From assembly GCA_030998225.1 (NCBI GenBank), contig JAPYXD010000716.1, positions 2,046,001 through 2,110,000 on the forward strand: 64,000 nucleotides of DNA. The letters are read 5' to 3'. Origin of the DNA: Diplolepis rosae. Its lineage: Eukaryota; Arthropoda; Insecta; Hymenoptera; Diplolepididae. Position numbers and translations under genes: made by a program. The notes under the pieces are model-generated. The model searched no databases. It saw only the letters and a list, made by a program, of their open reading frames with translations, and was not told the DNA's origin. Of this stretch, positions 1 to 11,255 are shown in pieces (position 1 is the stretch's first letter; every line of letters starts with the position of its first letter).

Positions 1-633
1 TCTGGAACGAGCGGATATCGTTGCGGTTTAAAACGTCGTTCCCTTTCGACGATAGTCGTCATTCGCAACGACCCTTGTGCCGACCAGAACCCAGGGATTT
101 CGCGAGGATCAGCAGATCCTGAAGACCTTATACATGCAACCTTCTACGATAGGGTGCTCTTAAGTAGGTGTAAGCCTATACGCTTGTGACCTGGATTCAA
201 CAACCTCTTTTGTTAGTCACTTGACTTCGGGGGTGAAAAACTCTGATATAAATTTCTCCACAATTATTAAACCCGCAATTTGGATATTCTGAAAATTATA
301 AAAGTTTTTCCAATATTTTTTAGTCTCAAAACGAATGAAAATTCAAGAGTGCTTTAAATTTCAAAAAGTTTGGTAGGCTTTTATAGAAAACTAGGAGTTA
401 ATACTGGCAAATTAGGATTTTTTCGAAAAAAATATCGAAAAGTCGATTTTGTTTCTCTAAAAAAATTTTTTGTGCGACAAACCATTTTCACGGTAAAACC
501 ATTTAAAATAAATTTCGGATTACCAAAAATTGTAGGGGGGGGGGGGGGGGGAGTTGACAATTCTTGGTTATAAGCTTTTTTCATGCCAAATCGACTATTT
601 CGACTAAATTTCCTAATTTTCCTGTACTAAGTA
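1..633. other. Non-coding stretch, no gene recognised
   Basis: I see no supportable gene here. The first 230 bases are moderately GC-rich and the rest is AT-rich. Short open frames have no recognisable protein character. The one striking feature is a homopolymer G run near its end, listed separately. Confidence 0.5.
535..551 (+). repeat. Poly-G homopolymer, about 17 nt
   Basis: An uninterrupted run of about 17 G residues in otherwise AT-rich DNA. The opposite strand could form a poly-C/i-motif and this strand a G-rich structure. The exact length is prone to sequencing error. Confidence 0.8.
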
Positions 634-697
634 GTCCAGGTGGTAAGGCATTGAACTTAAGACTTGGAAGTTGGGGTTCGATTCCCGGTGCAGTTAC
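634..697 (+). repeat. tRNA-like (SINE-head-like) sequence
   Basis: A TGGTAAGG A-box-like motif is followed by GGTTCGATTCCC, a good B-box/T-arm match, about 35 nt later. The central part resembles a leucine-type anticodon arm around ACTTAAGAC. I cannot draw a paired acceptor stem, so a working tRNA is unlikely. A tRNA-derived SINE head or decayed tRNA fits better. A similar unit lies at 63577-63641 inside an intron. Confidence 0.35.
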
Positions 698-1238
698 ATT
701 TTTTCGCATCCTTTCTTGATAGTTTGGATAAATTTGAGGAAAGAAAGGAAAACAATAACGTGATGGAACTAAAAGTCTTTGATATAAAAGGCACTTGTAA
801 AGCTCGCAGAAAGTTTTCGGAAGGTAATATAAAGTTGAACTCGAGAGGAATATGCTCGACTATAAAGTCTCGTAAGGAAGACAAACGCGCGTTCGATGCT
901 GCCAACCGAACGGTGCATCATTGATGCGCACTATTCCCCAAACGGCGCTACATCCGGCGTTAAGGTCGTGGTTTATCTGGCCATAACTGTAAAATATTTG
1001 CTCCGGCTATGCACTGCGTCCAGACTGATTGGCGTAAATCTCAAGATTCTATCAGTTTTTCAGTCGAATATTTTTTAAATTCATGTGGTTTTTTGAATGA
1101 GATTAATATTAATTCACTGTTTTTCTCATGCTATTCAGGGTGTATCTATGTCCTGGCTAGTTTTCCATAATTCGGATAAAAAATAATTTCACTCTTTCTA
1201 CCTAAAACTAAATAGAAACTTGGTTATTTTTCTCTCAG

Positions 1239-1374
1239 GGTTTAAGGGGTCTACCCACATTACAAATTCCAAAGAGGCCAGAACTCAACGGAGACAGGCT
1301 ATTTTGGATGAAAATGAGTATTATGCAGCAACAGAAGGCATACTGTATGATGTAGGAAAGCTAATTAAGCGCAG
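1239..1374 (+). CDS. Candidate internal exon of an unidentified gene
   Basis: A pyrimidine-rich tract ending TCTCTCAG precedes 136 nt that stay open in one frame, followed by an excellent donor (CAG|GTAAGA). The frame reads FKGSTHITNSK, then a charged middle, then ENEYYAATEGILYD and VGKLIKRR. This looks more protein-like than the surrounding DNA: acidic and basic residues alternate and there are no stops. I do not recognise the family, and no partner exon is identifiable in the window, so other exons may lie off the left edge or be absent. Chance splice-like signals in AT-rich DNA remain possible. Confidence 0.35.
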
Positions 1375-1539
1375 GTAAGATTTTTTGACGATTTTTCATT
1401 AAATAAAAATTTTGACTGACTTTTCTCAAAACAACGTTTTACAACGCCTTATTAATAAATATATGATAATTGAATCGACATAGGGTCAGTTTCTTTTTTT
1501 CCCAACCTTTTAGGTGATGGAACTATAAAATTTCAAAGT

Positions 1540-1580
1540 GGCAAACGTTTCGGCCACAGATGTGGGCCCTCTTCAGTGCC
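1540..1580 (-). repeat. Hammerhead-like core, Penelope-type terminal repeat fragment
   Basis: On the minus strand CTGAAGA is followed by a GGCC-based stem and then GAAAC. This is the CUGANGA...GAAA arrangement of a hammerhead core. Flanking GGCA and TGCC can pair. A near-identical copy is at 4636-4676, and both copies follow a GGGTCAGTTT motif on the plus strand. Penelope-like retroelements are known to carry such ribozyme motifs, and a Penelope endonuclease fragment occurs at 6730-7060. Stem II is short and imperfect, so self-cleavage is unproven. Confidence 0.45.
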
Positions 1581-1904
1581 AGATTTTTTTCAAGAATAAA
1601 AACATTAAGGTATCGAGACCGCCTTAGAAAATAAACCTTAACAATTAATCACTAATAGTTAAAATTGAATTGCGTGCAATTTATGAGTTATTTAGTAACC
1701 TAAGAGTAATACTTATTTTTATTTTTTATTTTACTACTTTAATTAAGTTAGTTAATCATGCATAACATTTTTGTTGAAAAACTCATGAAAAAGTGAAGGC
1801 CTAGCGTTGGACGACAGGTCAACCAAAGGAGAGGTGCAGTTTTTCGCAGAAAAAAAATTTTCCAGATTGCGCTCGTGAGAGGGTGAGGTTGTCAACCACA
1901 AATA

Positions 1905-2260
1905 ACACATAAAAACTCCAAGACCACCAAAACACAAGAACCACGAAAAGACACAAAAACACACTAAAAACACAAAAACACACAAAAAACACGAAAACAA
2001 ACAAATAACACGAAAAAACACGAAAAAACACAGAAACAACACAAAAATTCAAAAATCACAAATAAGTACAAAGGAGCCAAAAAACAATAGTTACAAAGGG
2101 TCAGAGTTGATTAGAAGGAAGAGATTTAAAAAAAAAACAACATTAATCACTTTTTTAAATTCTAATCACTTCACTGATCTGGACCAAGATACTGGCGTTG
2201 AAATGTATTTTTTTAGAAAAAGAGAACACAAAAAACCCAAAAAAACACGAACAAACACAA
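1905..2260. repeat. A-rich CACA/AAAACAC simple-sequence patches
   Basis: Two patches (about 1905-2055 and 2215-2270) are built from irregular ACACAAAAAC-type units. They generate spurious Phe/Cys/Val-rich open frames on the minus strand, which I do not treat as genes. The intervening DNA shows no recognisable coding content. Confidence 0.7.
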
Positions 2261-2378
2261 AAGAACACACACTCACTAACAGGGGTAGATTTGACACAAC
2301 ACAACGATTCAATTAAATTACTGAGATTGCTGATTTTAAATCTCCGAAACTAATGAACCGATCCTTATGAAATTTGTA

Positions 2379-2780
2379 CAGTAAAACCTTATTTATCGGG
2401 ATGCCCTTGAAATGTAAACACCTCGTTTATCGGGATTTGGAGGGGCTCCCCACTACCACCTACAGTCTCATGGTGGGTTGCCATGACTCTTGTTGTATGT
2501 TGATATTTAGTAATGGTTATGTACAATGCAAAAAGTGCACGTGTACATAAGTTGTAATGTTTTTGCAAATTGTGTAAATTTATTTGGTTTTTCATGATGG
2601 AAAATGAAGATAGAAATACAAACGAAGGTATGTAAAAAAATTGACATAATAAAACCCCTGCAAATGAAACATCTGGAAACTATGTCACTATGTCACTATG
2701 TACAAGGAGTGGTGGCTGGAGGAGAAACGAAATTTCCCGATAAATGAGGTTGCGAGATCCCGATAAATGAGGTTTTACTG
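2379..2780. mobile_element. Pogo/Tigger-like MITE
   Basis: Terminal inverted repeats begin CAGTAAAACCT and end AGGTTTTACTG, each about 25 bp and continuing into a TTATCGGGAT block. TA dinucleotides flank both sides, the target duplication expected for Tc1/mariner/pogo elements. CAGTARAACC termini are typical of pogo/Tigger. A second internal copy of the TTATCGGGAT block lies inside each end. At about 400 bp with no transposase frame, it is a non-autonomous copy. Confidence 0.75.
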
Positions 2781-2782
2781 TA

Positions 2783-4635
2783 TCACATATTCTTTACAAC
2801 TATAGCTGTAGTGCATATCAAGGACTTTTTTAAATTTTGATTTTAACTGTTTTCTTTGTTGTAAAAAGCGGTGAAATAAGAAGTTTTCTAAAACCGTTTG
2901 ATTATTTTGTTTCAGACAATTCGTCTTCGAGATTTCATCAACAGCGCATACCTATCTACTTTTTGAGGATCTATGATTCACCACAATTTTCATCTATAAA
3001 AAGTGTCTACAATAAATTTATAAAAATTTATTTATGTATTGTAAGAGTGTATTTACTTATCTTCACAATTTTCATATCGATATTTATCATATAAACCTCT
3101 GAAAAAAAATCCATGAAAATAGCCTTTTTTAGCGTCCAAAGTGGGTAAACCCCTTAATCAAGGAATACTAGCCAGGCCCGATTTATATTTGGTTGGAATT
3201 AATAAAGGAAGCATAGTACTACAAGAATTCGTGAAGAATGTTTGCTGAAAGAGTTAGAGGCCCTATTAGAGTCGGTTTTAACCCAATTATGCGCGTTGTC
3301 TTCGTTCTCGGTCTCTCGACACAGTAAATTCGATTAATCGAGATGGGGGATCCCCCTGTTCCACGATCTGTGAGGCTCCTCGGTACCTCGACGATCGGAG
3401 GCAGCGAGAGAGATCGTGCGGCCCTATAAGGTCCAGACGGCGGTTATAAGGCTCTTGGGCAGTAACAATGCTGGTTGACTGGCTGGTTTCGCCTCGGCTT
3501 GCGATGTCTCGTAAATATAAATGATGCCGCGACTCGGTTATAACCCTGCTACTGTATGTTCGAACGTACTTACACAAGTACGTATGTACCTAAGGGCATA
3601 AATCCGCCTTGCCTAAAGAATTCACTCGCCCTATACTATATCTCCATTTAATCATCCGATACTGAAATTTCATCATCAAAAAATATTCACAATTAATCAA
3701 AACACACCGACCTAAGTTTGCTACTACTGCCACAAGATTTAAAATTTAATGGTTACAATATCCATTAATTTTGCATACAAAGTTTCAAACAAAATCAGGT
3801 GTCTTATCATTAGATGTCATAAGCTAGACGACCCAAAATTACACCATCACCAAACTTTGGTGCATCATCATCAACAAAGTATGCAAAATGCACGAGAGGG
3901 AAAAAGAAGAGGAATTTGATAAATTAAAAAAAGGCTTCTGAAAGTGTCAGAAAAAGGAGTAAAAGTGTGAGCAAGAGCACAGAAGCTCGGCGAAATAAAA
4001 GTTAGCTTGTCGAGTACACGAATGTGTATCCTCGGGCGGTGGATCGGAAGACAACGCCGCAGGGCTACCGGTGTTGTCGAGCTTCAGGGTCGGTTTGGAA
4101 GAACCTCGAAGAAACCATCCATCCTCGAGAGATTCCCTGCCAATTGCATCGAAACGATCTGAAAACTGAAAGCCTCGAAGAGGCCCCAAATCTCTCGCTT
4201 CGGCCCTCTCTTCCCAACGAAGCAAGGGCATTGAGATGCAGAGAGCGTGGTGCTACCGTGCGATGGTCCCGATACCGCCTAATGGACCGTCCCGCCCTCT
4301 TTCCCCCCGTCTTCGACGATCCACTCGTCCCTCTGCCCGACCTGGTCCTGCCACCTTCCTCCGCCTCCTCATTCTCAACCACGTTCTAGTCCCTTCTTTC
4401 TCTTTCTCCTCATTTCGCCAAGATCCGATGTAGCGCACCCAGAACGAATTGGATAAAAGTTTCAAGAATGGCACTAGTGCTCAAATTTTCAGTCTGGACA
4501 TTCTGCCTCTATCGAGAGACTAGTCAGTTTCACACGATTCAAAAACACTCTTGGCAATATCTGTGATATTTAATTTGGCATGGGGTCAGTTTAGTTACTA
4601 ATTTTTTATGTCGTAAAAAACATAAACATCAGAAA
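2783..4635. other. Unassigned DNA with two GC-rich islands
   Basis: Two GC-rich islands (about 3280-3600 and 4020-4440) stand out from the AT-rich background. They give long overlapping open frames on both strands, as GC-rich DNA does. None has a recognisable motif, and none is flanked by convincing splice sites or a poly-A signal. They could be promoter-type CpG-rich DNA, a decayed gene or repeat material. I do not call a gene. Confidence 0.4.
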
Positions 4636-4676
4636 GGCAAACGTTTCGGCCACAAATGGGGGCCCTCTTCAGTGCC
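4636..4676 (-). repeat. Second hammerhead-like Penelope-type fragment
   Basis: It matches the 1540-1580 copy base for base over most of its length: GCAAACGTTTCGGCC, then GGGCCCTCTTCAGTGCC on the plus strand. The minus strand carries CTGAAGA ... GGCCGAAAC. The stem-II loop differs by a few bases. Confidence 0.45.
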
Positions 4677-6368
4677 AACAATTTTAATTTGCATTAAAAA
4701 TAAAACTTATACACTAGACAGGCAAAATCCATGCAAAGTTAATAATTATTTTGTTTTTTTTTTCCTTTTCTTTTTTATAACAATTTTATTCAAAAAATAG
4801 AATTGGACCTCGACAGTTAGATCAGGCTCTCTCTAGTTGCTAGTTATGTTTACAATATTCGAAAATTTCTCAACCAATATATAATAAGTATTCTTGCCCT
4901 ATCCAATTCCAGGCTAAAGATGCTAACCTGATGGTGATTAGAACTATGGACCTTTGGTAGAGTTTAGCATCAGAGAAGGTAACTTGTCGCTAGTCTACTA
5001 CTGGTGATCTGAATTGATTTGAATATGATTCGTGTTTAGGACTATCATAATTGTGTAAGACCTGACTAGTTTCACTTTCTAGTGGTAGAAATTCTAGCCA
5101 TTTAAAAAAATAGAATTGTGTAGAGAGTTTTTATGAGAACTACTAAAATTATGAGTAGAGGCCGGCGCTAAATTGCCCCCAGATCGCAAGATATAAAGTA
5201 TCCTCGCGTTATTGCACTCCGCGGTCGACTAGTCGCACCGCCTTTCGAACAAGACACTAATTTAGGAGTTTATAAAGTTGGCCGATCCTTTGGACCCTTG
5301 TCTCCATGATCGGGATCCTCAAGTTCGTCGAGCCTCACCTAAAACACACCAGTAGTGTCTCCTTAAAAAAGCCCACCGATGATATTTCAATGTTAATTGC
5401 GACCGATATCTACAGTTTAAAACCGGGCACTCCTAATCTTAGGTTCATTAAGGGTTCTAGAGAACACCGAACTATTTTCAGATTGAAGAGAGCGAAAGAC
5501 ATCTCAGTCTCTTGATTTTTACATGTAATCAATAGAGAAAAAAAGCGATTTACGATTTCCATTTTAATTTAACTTGACATAATATTATGCTTGATGCTAG
5601 AAACATGAAATTTTCTAATTAAACTCGTTTTACTCTCTCAATTCTGGACAATCTATTGACTGTCGCACAGAATTAGTAAATTCATTAAAAATTACTTTGT
5701 ACTCGAATTTTAAATTTTAAATAAATACATAAGTATTTAATGTCAATGTCTTGTCTTTCTGTTTCTTGAATTCATTTCGAACAAATTATCTCAATAATGT
5801 AATAAATCTTTTCGTTTCACACCTTCACGATTGACAAAATGAATATTTACAAAGTGAATAATGAAATAGATAAATTTATTACCTTGATTATTTTCTCAAA
5901 TGTCATTTTTCTGTTTTATTTTTTTAGGTTTACATTGTCACGTATCCATGACTATTGTTATATCAATATTATTTCATATTAATACAATTTTTAACATTGT
6001 TACGCATCAATGATTGTGTCATCGCTCTTACTATTATTATTACCATTGTGAATAAAAAATCAGTTAACTAGTTGTTCTTATTGTCAAAATTATTATTATT
6101 ATAAACTATGATTGTTTTTAAATCAGAAACTCTTTTGGGTGCAACAGTTATGACGAAGTCGCTTGCGTCATAAATTCACTAATATTGCAACTTCAAAATA
6201 AATTATTATTGTTGATTTCAATTTGTCATTTAATTCATTTCGATTGTCTTCTACTCGGTTAATTTTTTAAAATAAACCGAGAAATATAGATAGTAAAATA
6301 AACTCTAGACTTATTTTTTCCGTAGCGGAACCCACACCGGAGAAACAGTCAAATCACATCCTCAAATG
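4677..6368. other. AT-rich intergenic DNA, no gene recognised
   Basis: Mostly AT-rich sequence. A slightly GC-richer patch at about 5160-5520 could be old retroelement DNA, but I see no inverted or direct terminal repeats and no coding motif. Confidence 0.45.
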
Positions 6369-6612
6369 AAGAGTGGACATTCAAAAGGGCGTAAACCACA
6401 TTTCTGAAATTTTACACGGCGGCACAGAAATGTTCCCATTTCGACACCTCGAGATACAGATTTTTGATTTCTAAATCGAAAATAAAAATATTTCCGATTG
6501 GAAAAAAAAATCGTTTGCGCTATTGCATTGGCATTAACCTCAAGAATTTGTTTCGCCAAAAAAACGATTTTTGAAAAATTGTGAGTTACGCCCTTTTGAA
6601 TGTCCACTCTTT
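6369..6612. mobile_element. Mariner-type MITE with 26-bp inverted ends
   Basis: The ends are inverted copies of AAGAGTGGACATTCAAAAGG followed by GCGTAA. The interior (about 190 bp) has no transposase frame. It is a short non-autonomous or deletion-derivative element. No clear target duplication is visible beyond AT-rich flanks. Confidence 0.65.
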
Positions 6613-6729
6613 AAATGTAAATAAGGAAAAAGTAATGGCAAAATTTCCGAAAATATTAAAGAAATATATTCAAAATATAACATAAACATAATTTTTAGAG
6701 TTTATTCAAAATTTATTAAAATTATAAAA

Positions 6730-7060
6730 TTAGATGAAGATGAATTGGAAAAGGTTGATGTGAATAATGTTATTTAGAAATTAGAATGTAAATCATGTGA
6801 CAAGACCTATGTAGGACAAACAAATAGATTTCTTAGTATCAGAAGAGATGAACATAAAAATAATTTTAACCTGAAAAATAGGAAATATCATCATGTGATC
6901 TCAAAACAGATAACAGAAAATATGGATGACGATGGAAAACCACATGAATTTGGTTGGAATAAAATGCAAATATAACATAAAGAAAACAATCTTTATAAAC
7001 GCCTTTTTGCCGAAATGGTTTTTATAAAACAAGAAAAAAAACTAGTTTATACAAAATAAC
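6730..7060 (+). pseudogene. Penelope-like element: GIY-YIG endonuclease fragment
   Basis: Conceptual translation gives KLECKSCDKTYVGQTNRFLS followed by IRRDEH. This is the Cys-x2-Cys, YVGQT and R-x4-EH pattern of the GIY-YIG nuclease domain at the C terminus of Penelope-like retroelements. Downstream ENNLYKRLFAEMVFIK also fits the domain's end. In-frame stops before the domain and inside it show it is dead. No reverse transcriptase part is recognisable upstream. This fragment makes a Penelope origin plausible for the hammerhead-like repeats elsewhere in the window. Confidence 0.65.
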
Positions 7061-8048
7061 TGATACCGAATCATACACTGATGCAAATAATGTGATTATA
7101 GACTGTTTAAAATAAATTTATAAAAATATTCAAACAATTGGTAGAAATAAAAATGATTTTTTATTCAAGTAAATTTTAAACTATTAAAAAAATCATAAAC
7201 TATAATTTACAGATACATTTCCTATTACCTTTATTAATATTCTATTAAAATAAAATATTAATCCAACGACACTATTTGTAATAATAGTATGGACAAAACG
7301 TCAATTCTTTTATTTTTTATCGTGTATAATTTTTTAACAAAAAGAAATGTTTGACGATGATTAACAAACAAAAATGTTCTTATTATTGGAAGTTCCCATG
7401 AAAGAATGAGGTCCAAAAAGAACGGAGCGCGAAGCGTGATGATTAAATCGCTCGCCCTAGGCGCGCTCAAAATTTTTTTATTAATTACATATACCATTTT
7501 TGGACGTAAAAAGTACCATGGATATAAAATTGTTGTTTTTTACTTGTCACATATTTTGATCTAGATTCGTTCTTTAAAGTTTTTGAAAATTCAAGATGTT
7601 TCTCGAAATTCCAGGAAATTTCTTTATGTAATAAACCATTCATTACTATTATCTTAAATCACCCTTGATTTAAATTTCAACTCACTTTGTTCTTTATCTA
7701 TACATTAGGTACATTTTATATTATCAGGTGGATGTCAAACTGTCATTTTTTATATATAAAATTATAAATTATTATTCATAAACAATTTTCTAACACTGAA
7801 ATTATTAATATTTGTGAATTGCATGCAAGCTCCAAAATTTGAGTGATTTCGTATGCAACAAATACAATTTTTTTTTCTGCTGAAATTATAAAACTGTTGC
7901 TAAAGTATTCTCTTGTAATTATTAAATCTAACAAAACGTTTACCTTATTCCCAAAGGTAACCTTGAGTCAAGCGCCAGAATGTATAAAAACGAGGCTCAT
8001 AAATTTATTTCTACTTTAATCGTCCGGCAAATCATAAAGTGGAATACA
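7061..8048. other. AT-rich intergenic DNA upstream of SPH-1
   Basis: No gene recognised. A GC-rich patch at about 7419-7475 carries the GGAGCGCGAAGCG motif seen again near 38330-38700. The last 100 bases should hold the SPH-1 promoter, but I see no clear TATA element. Confidence 0.45.
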
Positions 8049-10600
8049 ATGATGCTCATTATTTCCTGTATGATGTGTACCTTCATACTTTACGGCAATT
8101 CTATAGGTAATTATTTCAATAAATTGAATATATATTTATGGAAATTTAAAAAAGAGAAATTATATTAACTCTCAATAATAATATTTGCAGTGTTCGCTGA
8201 TTCGCTTTAGGACCCATGAATAAAAAACAGTAGATTAATCAAACCTTTCGACTCTGTTCGGAGTCCTCATCAGTGATCTTTATTTCTTAAAATCATTTAA
8301 ATTCGTTGCAATTTTAGATAAATTTATCTCAAATTTCGGCGAATTTCAATGATTTTAAGAAATAAAGATCACTAATGAGAATTTCGATCAGAGTCGAAAG
8401 GTTTGATTAAAGTACTGTTTTTTTCATTTATGGATCCTAAAGCCAATCAGCGAAAGCTGCAAATATATTTATGGGAATCACCTAATTAATTATTTCATGA
8501 TTTCTTTCTGTTTTATAGAATCCAACTTATCTACACTTGGGAGTAAGATTGTTGGTGGAGAGACAGTTTTACAAGGAACAATTAGATACATGGCTTCTTT
8601 AAGAATAAATAAGAACCATTTTTGCGGTGGATGTTTGATCTCTTCAGTACACGTTTTAACAGCAGCTCAATGTATAAATACAATTTACTCATTTGGTGGA
8701 GAGAATTACATCAACACTACGGTTTTCTTTGGATCCACAAAATCCTCAGGGATTGGAATAATACGGGGTGTGAAAAGCATAGAACATCATCCTAATTTTG
8801 ATCCTTTTAATCGAAAACACTCTAGTGCTTTTGATATAGGACTAATCCTAGTAAGTTTTCTGTCCTTTCATTAATTAATTCAATTTTTTGCCTTCTACAC
8901 TCTCAGATAAAACTTCAACTACTTTAATTAGAGTTTTATTCAATTATTGTTGTTCAATGAATCTTGATCCAAAAATAAACAGATTTTCAAGCAAGAAATA
9001 AATGAACTTTCAACCACAGTAAATTAATTCTCAATTACAGTAAACGAAAAGTAGTTGAATTTTATGAAATTCCTAACAGTATATTATATTATTCTGATAG
9101 CTTATTACATATTATCGAACTTTAAAAACAATGGACCATTTTAATAGTATATTACGTGCCTAGGCGCACAATGAGGGTTATTGCGCGACGAGCGACAATG
9201 CTCGCAGGAGATCGAAGCCGAGGTGCGATCAGTCCTGCGAGCATTGTCGCGAGTCTCGTAATTTCCCGAATTGTGTACATTGGCACGTATTCTATTTTAT
9301 GTGACTTCGGTGCGTACACGAGTTTTTATGCGTACGCTCGAATCTAATCTATTATCATTTTCTTCCATTACACTTGATATTTCGCGACTAATCCCGGTCA
9401 TTTTGATTTTATCGATCTTGTGTAATAGTAGCGTGTTGTAATAGAGCATGCGCAGTTCAAATGTACAAGGCTTTGTCAGTAGGGTGCTAACGCTGTATGA
9501 ATAAGAAGAAGAATAAGAAGATTATGCTCCGCTGTATCGTAATAGGCGCATGCGCAGTTCAATTTTTACATTACATTCCTCTGTATCATAATACAAAACA
9601 TTACACTACTCCCAACTGTAGCGTAAAAACGAGGTTACGCGCCGGAGGCACATAAAATATCTTTATCATCCCGTTATTATAACAAGTTTCATGACTATCA
9701 ATAAAAATAATTATTCCAGCTTAATAAAGTTATTGTTGAGACTATTCAAGCAAGTGAAATTAGCTTCTCAAAAGTGAACGTTACATTTCTTATGATAGTT
9801 GACATAGCTGGATGGGGCACTGAAAAGATTGTTGGCCCGGAAACGCCCTTAAACTGTTTGAAAATGTCACCCACTTTGAAAAAAATTGTTATCAGAATTC
9901 TGGGCAGCAAATCATGCCAGTCCAGTTATAAGAATATAGTATGGAACAATGAAACTCAGGCTTGTGGAGTTGGCAAGGGAAAAACGACAACTGCTTGGGT
10001 ACTTAATTTTCTTTAATACCCGCGCGGGAAATGCGATTTTGGGGCCCTGGCGCGAAATAGCCAAAATGATCGATTCCACGATCGATGATGAGTCCGTGTG
10101 AAAAAATATATTTTTTCACACTAATGACGGGAAAGTTTCGAAATATTCGAAATCCAACCTTAATGGTTAGTTTGCTTTTCTCTGCGTGAGAGAAATGCCA
10201 CATACTTGTTGATGTTATGGTTGCATCAATCGATCGTGGAACCGATCATTTTTGCTGTTTCGCGCGAGGCCCCGAAATCGCATTCCCTTTCGCGGCATGT
10301 AAAAAAAATAGTATGTTAACCGAGTGGGGAACTAGTCGATTTCCCAATTGGTAAAAAATGTACTGTTACTAATCCTATTGACATATAAATCTTTACTTTT
10401 TAAATTTAGAAATATTATTTATTTTATATTTATGGTAGGGAGACACTGGCAGTCCTGTAGTCAAGGACAGAGAACTCATAGGAATTACTTCTCATGTCCC
10501 AATATCACGAAAAACAATTTTGCCAACTCTCTTCATCAAAGTGTCTGCATTTCAAAATTATATCAAGGAAGGGATGATTCGTCTAAAATTAGTCACGTAG
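8049..10600 (+). CDS. SPH-1: secreted inactive S1 serine protease homologue
   Basis: Exons 8049-8106, 8519-8850, 9720-9998 and 10439-10600 join in phase 1, 0, 0 to give 276 aa. Residues 1-18 form a hydrophobic signal peptide. The protease-like domain starts at SKIVGG (about residue 29). HFCGGCLIS, LTAAQC (Gln70 for His57), AFDIG (Asp125, the Asp102 equivalent), AGWG and GDTGSP (Thr226 for Ser195) follow in chymotrypsin-fold order. With two triad residues gone it cannot be a serine protease. No clip domain is present. The protein stops soon after MIRLK, so it lacks the tail of SPH-4 to SPH-10. Two ATGs are adjacent at 8049 and 8052, and I used the first. All three introns carry inverted-repeat insertions. 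A poly-A signal lies at 10709-10714. Known SPHs act as cofactors or binding proteins; this one's role is unknown. Confidence 0.85.
8181..8466. mobile_element. Foldback element in SPH-1 intron 1
   Basis: An inverted repeat with arms of about 110 bp: ATATTTGCAGTGTTCGCTGA at the left returns inverted as TCAGCGAAAGCTGCAAATAT at the right. The left arm holds, on the minus strand, CTGATGA, a 5-bp GACTC/GAGTC stem and GAAA (8244-8273), a hammerhead-like core. The right arm has a degenerate version. No coding content. Confidence 0.75.
9141..9299. mobile_element. Foldback MITE in SPH-1 intron 2
   Basis: Near-palindromic. The left end has TAGTATATTACGTGCC and an inner CGACAATGCTCGCAGGA, both returning inverted on the right (TCCTGCGAGCATTGTCG ... 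GGCACGTATTCTA). It shares the AGTATATT start with the element at 22198-22467. A direct GCATGCGCAGTTCAA repeat at about 9448 and 9549 lies downstream in the same intron. Confidence 0.65.
10021..10295. mobile_element. Foldback element in SPH-1 intron 3
   Basis: Arms of about 70 bp: CGGGAAATGCGATTTTGGGG ... ATCGATTCCACGATCGAT at left and its inverse (ATCGATCGTGGAACCGAT ... CGAAATCGCATTCCC) at right. A perfect inner hairpin GTGTGAAAAAA/TTTTTTCACAC lies at about 10096-10123. Sequence around that hairpin is reminiscent of, but does not match, a hammerhead core. Confidence 0.7.
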
Positions 10601-10714
10601 ATTGAATACTTTATTGTGTTATAAAGTCTGTCTAAGGTGATAAATAATTTATTTAATTAACAAACAAAAGTAAAGAAAAATCAAAACCCTATGTATAGTG
10701 ATGTAAGAAATAAA

Positions 10715-11181
10715 ATATTAGTATCGAAAATTTACTGAAAAAATATTTACTCTACACTTATTATCAAGGTAAAATACAAATTTTGTTCAAAGAAAAAAAG
10801 ATAGTCATCCTAAAAATTAAAAAAATACAAATATGAATCAAAAATCTAAAAATCACGAGTAATAAATATATTATAAATATTTACTATTTCTGGTCATCCT
10901 ATGAGTGACGTATACAGAAAATTTAGCTTTGCAAACATCAGTACTTCCACCGTTATAAATTGCTTTTACACGTCGCTTAATTTATTATGATTAATTGATT
11001 AGTCTGACACAATAAGTTATGCGCAGTTCATAGGAGTTATATTCTGAAAAAATGTTTTGAGGAGAACTCAGTTTTTATTTACACTTATTACGACTGTTTC
11101 GATGAAAATGAATATATCAATTTTATAAATTTCAGTCGATGCATAGAATAAGTAGTAATCAATCTTGTTCGCGCTATCCTA
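10715..11181. other. AT-rich intergenic DNA, nothing recognised
   Basis: Sequence downstream of SPH-1. No gene, repeat or terminal structure could be supported. Confidence 0.4.
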
Positions 11182-11255
11182 CACTGAGAAAAAAATGCTA
11201 TTGAATCAATAGCATTTCTTTCCAAAAGCATATATATTACGGACACAAATCAATA

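Noticed and set aside
634..697. Functional tRNA gene
   Set aside because: Good T-arm and B box, but no acceptor stem pairs. Kept only as a tRNA-like repeat.
1752..2052. Minus-strand open frames rich in Phe, Cys and Val
   Set aside because: They come from ACACAAAAAC simple sequence and have no domain character.
4024..4474. Long overlapping frames in the GC-rich patch
   Set aside because: Open on both strands at once, low-complexity Arg/Pro/Ser content, no splice or poly-A context.
10080..10140. Hammerhead ribozyme around GATGATGAGTCC and GGGAAAG
   Set aside because: The essential CTGATGA is ATGATGA here and the stem II pairing is offset, so the core does not match.
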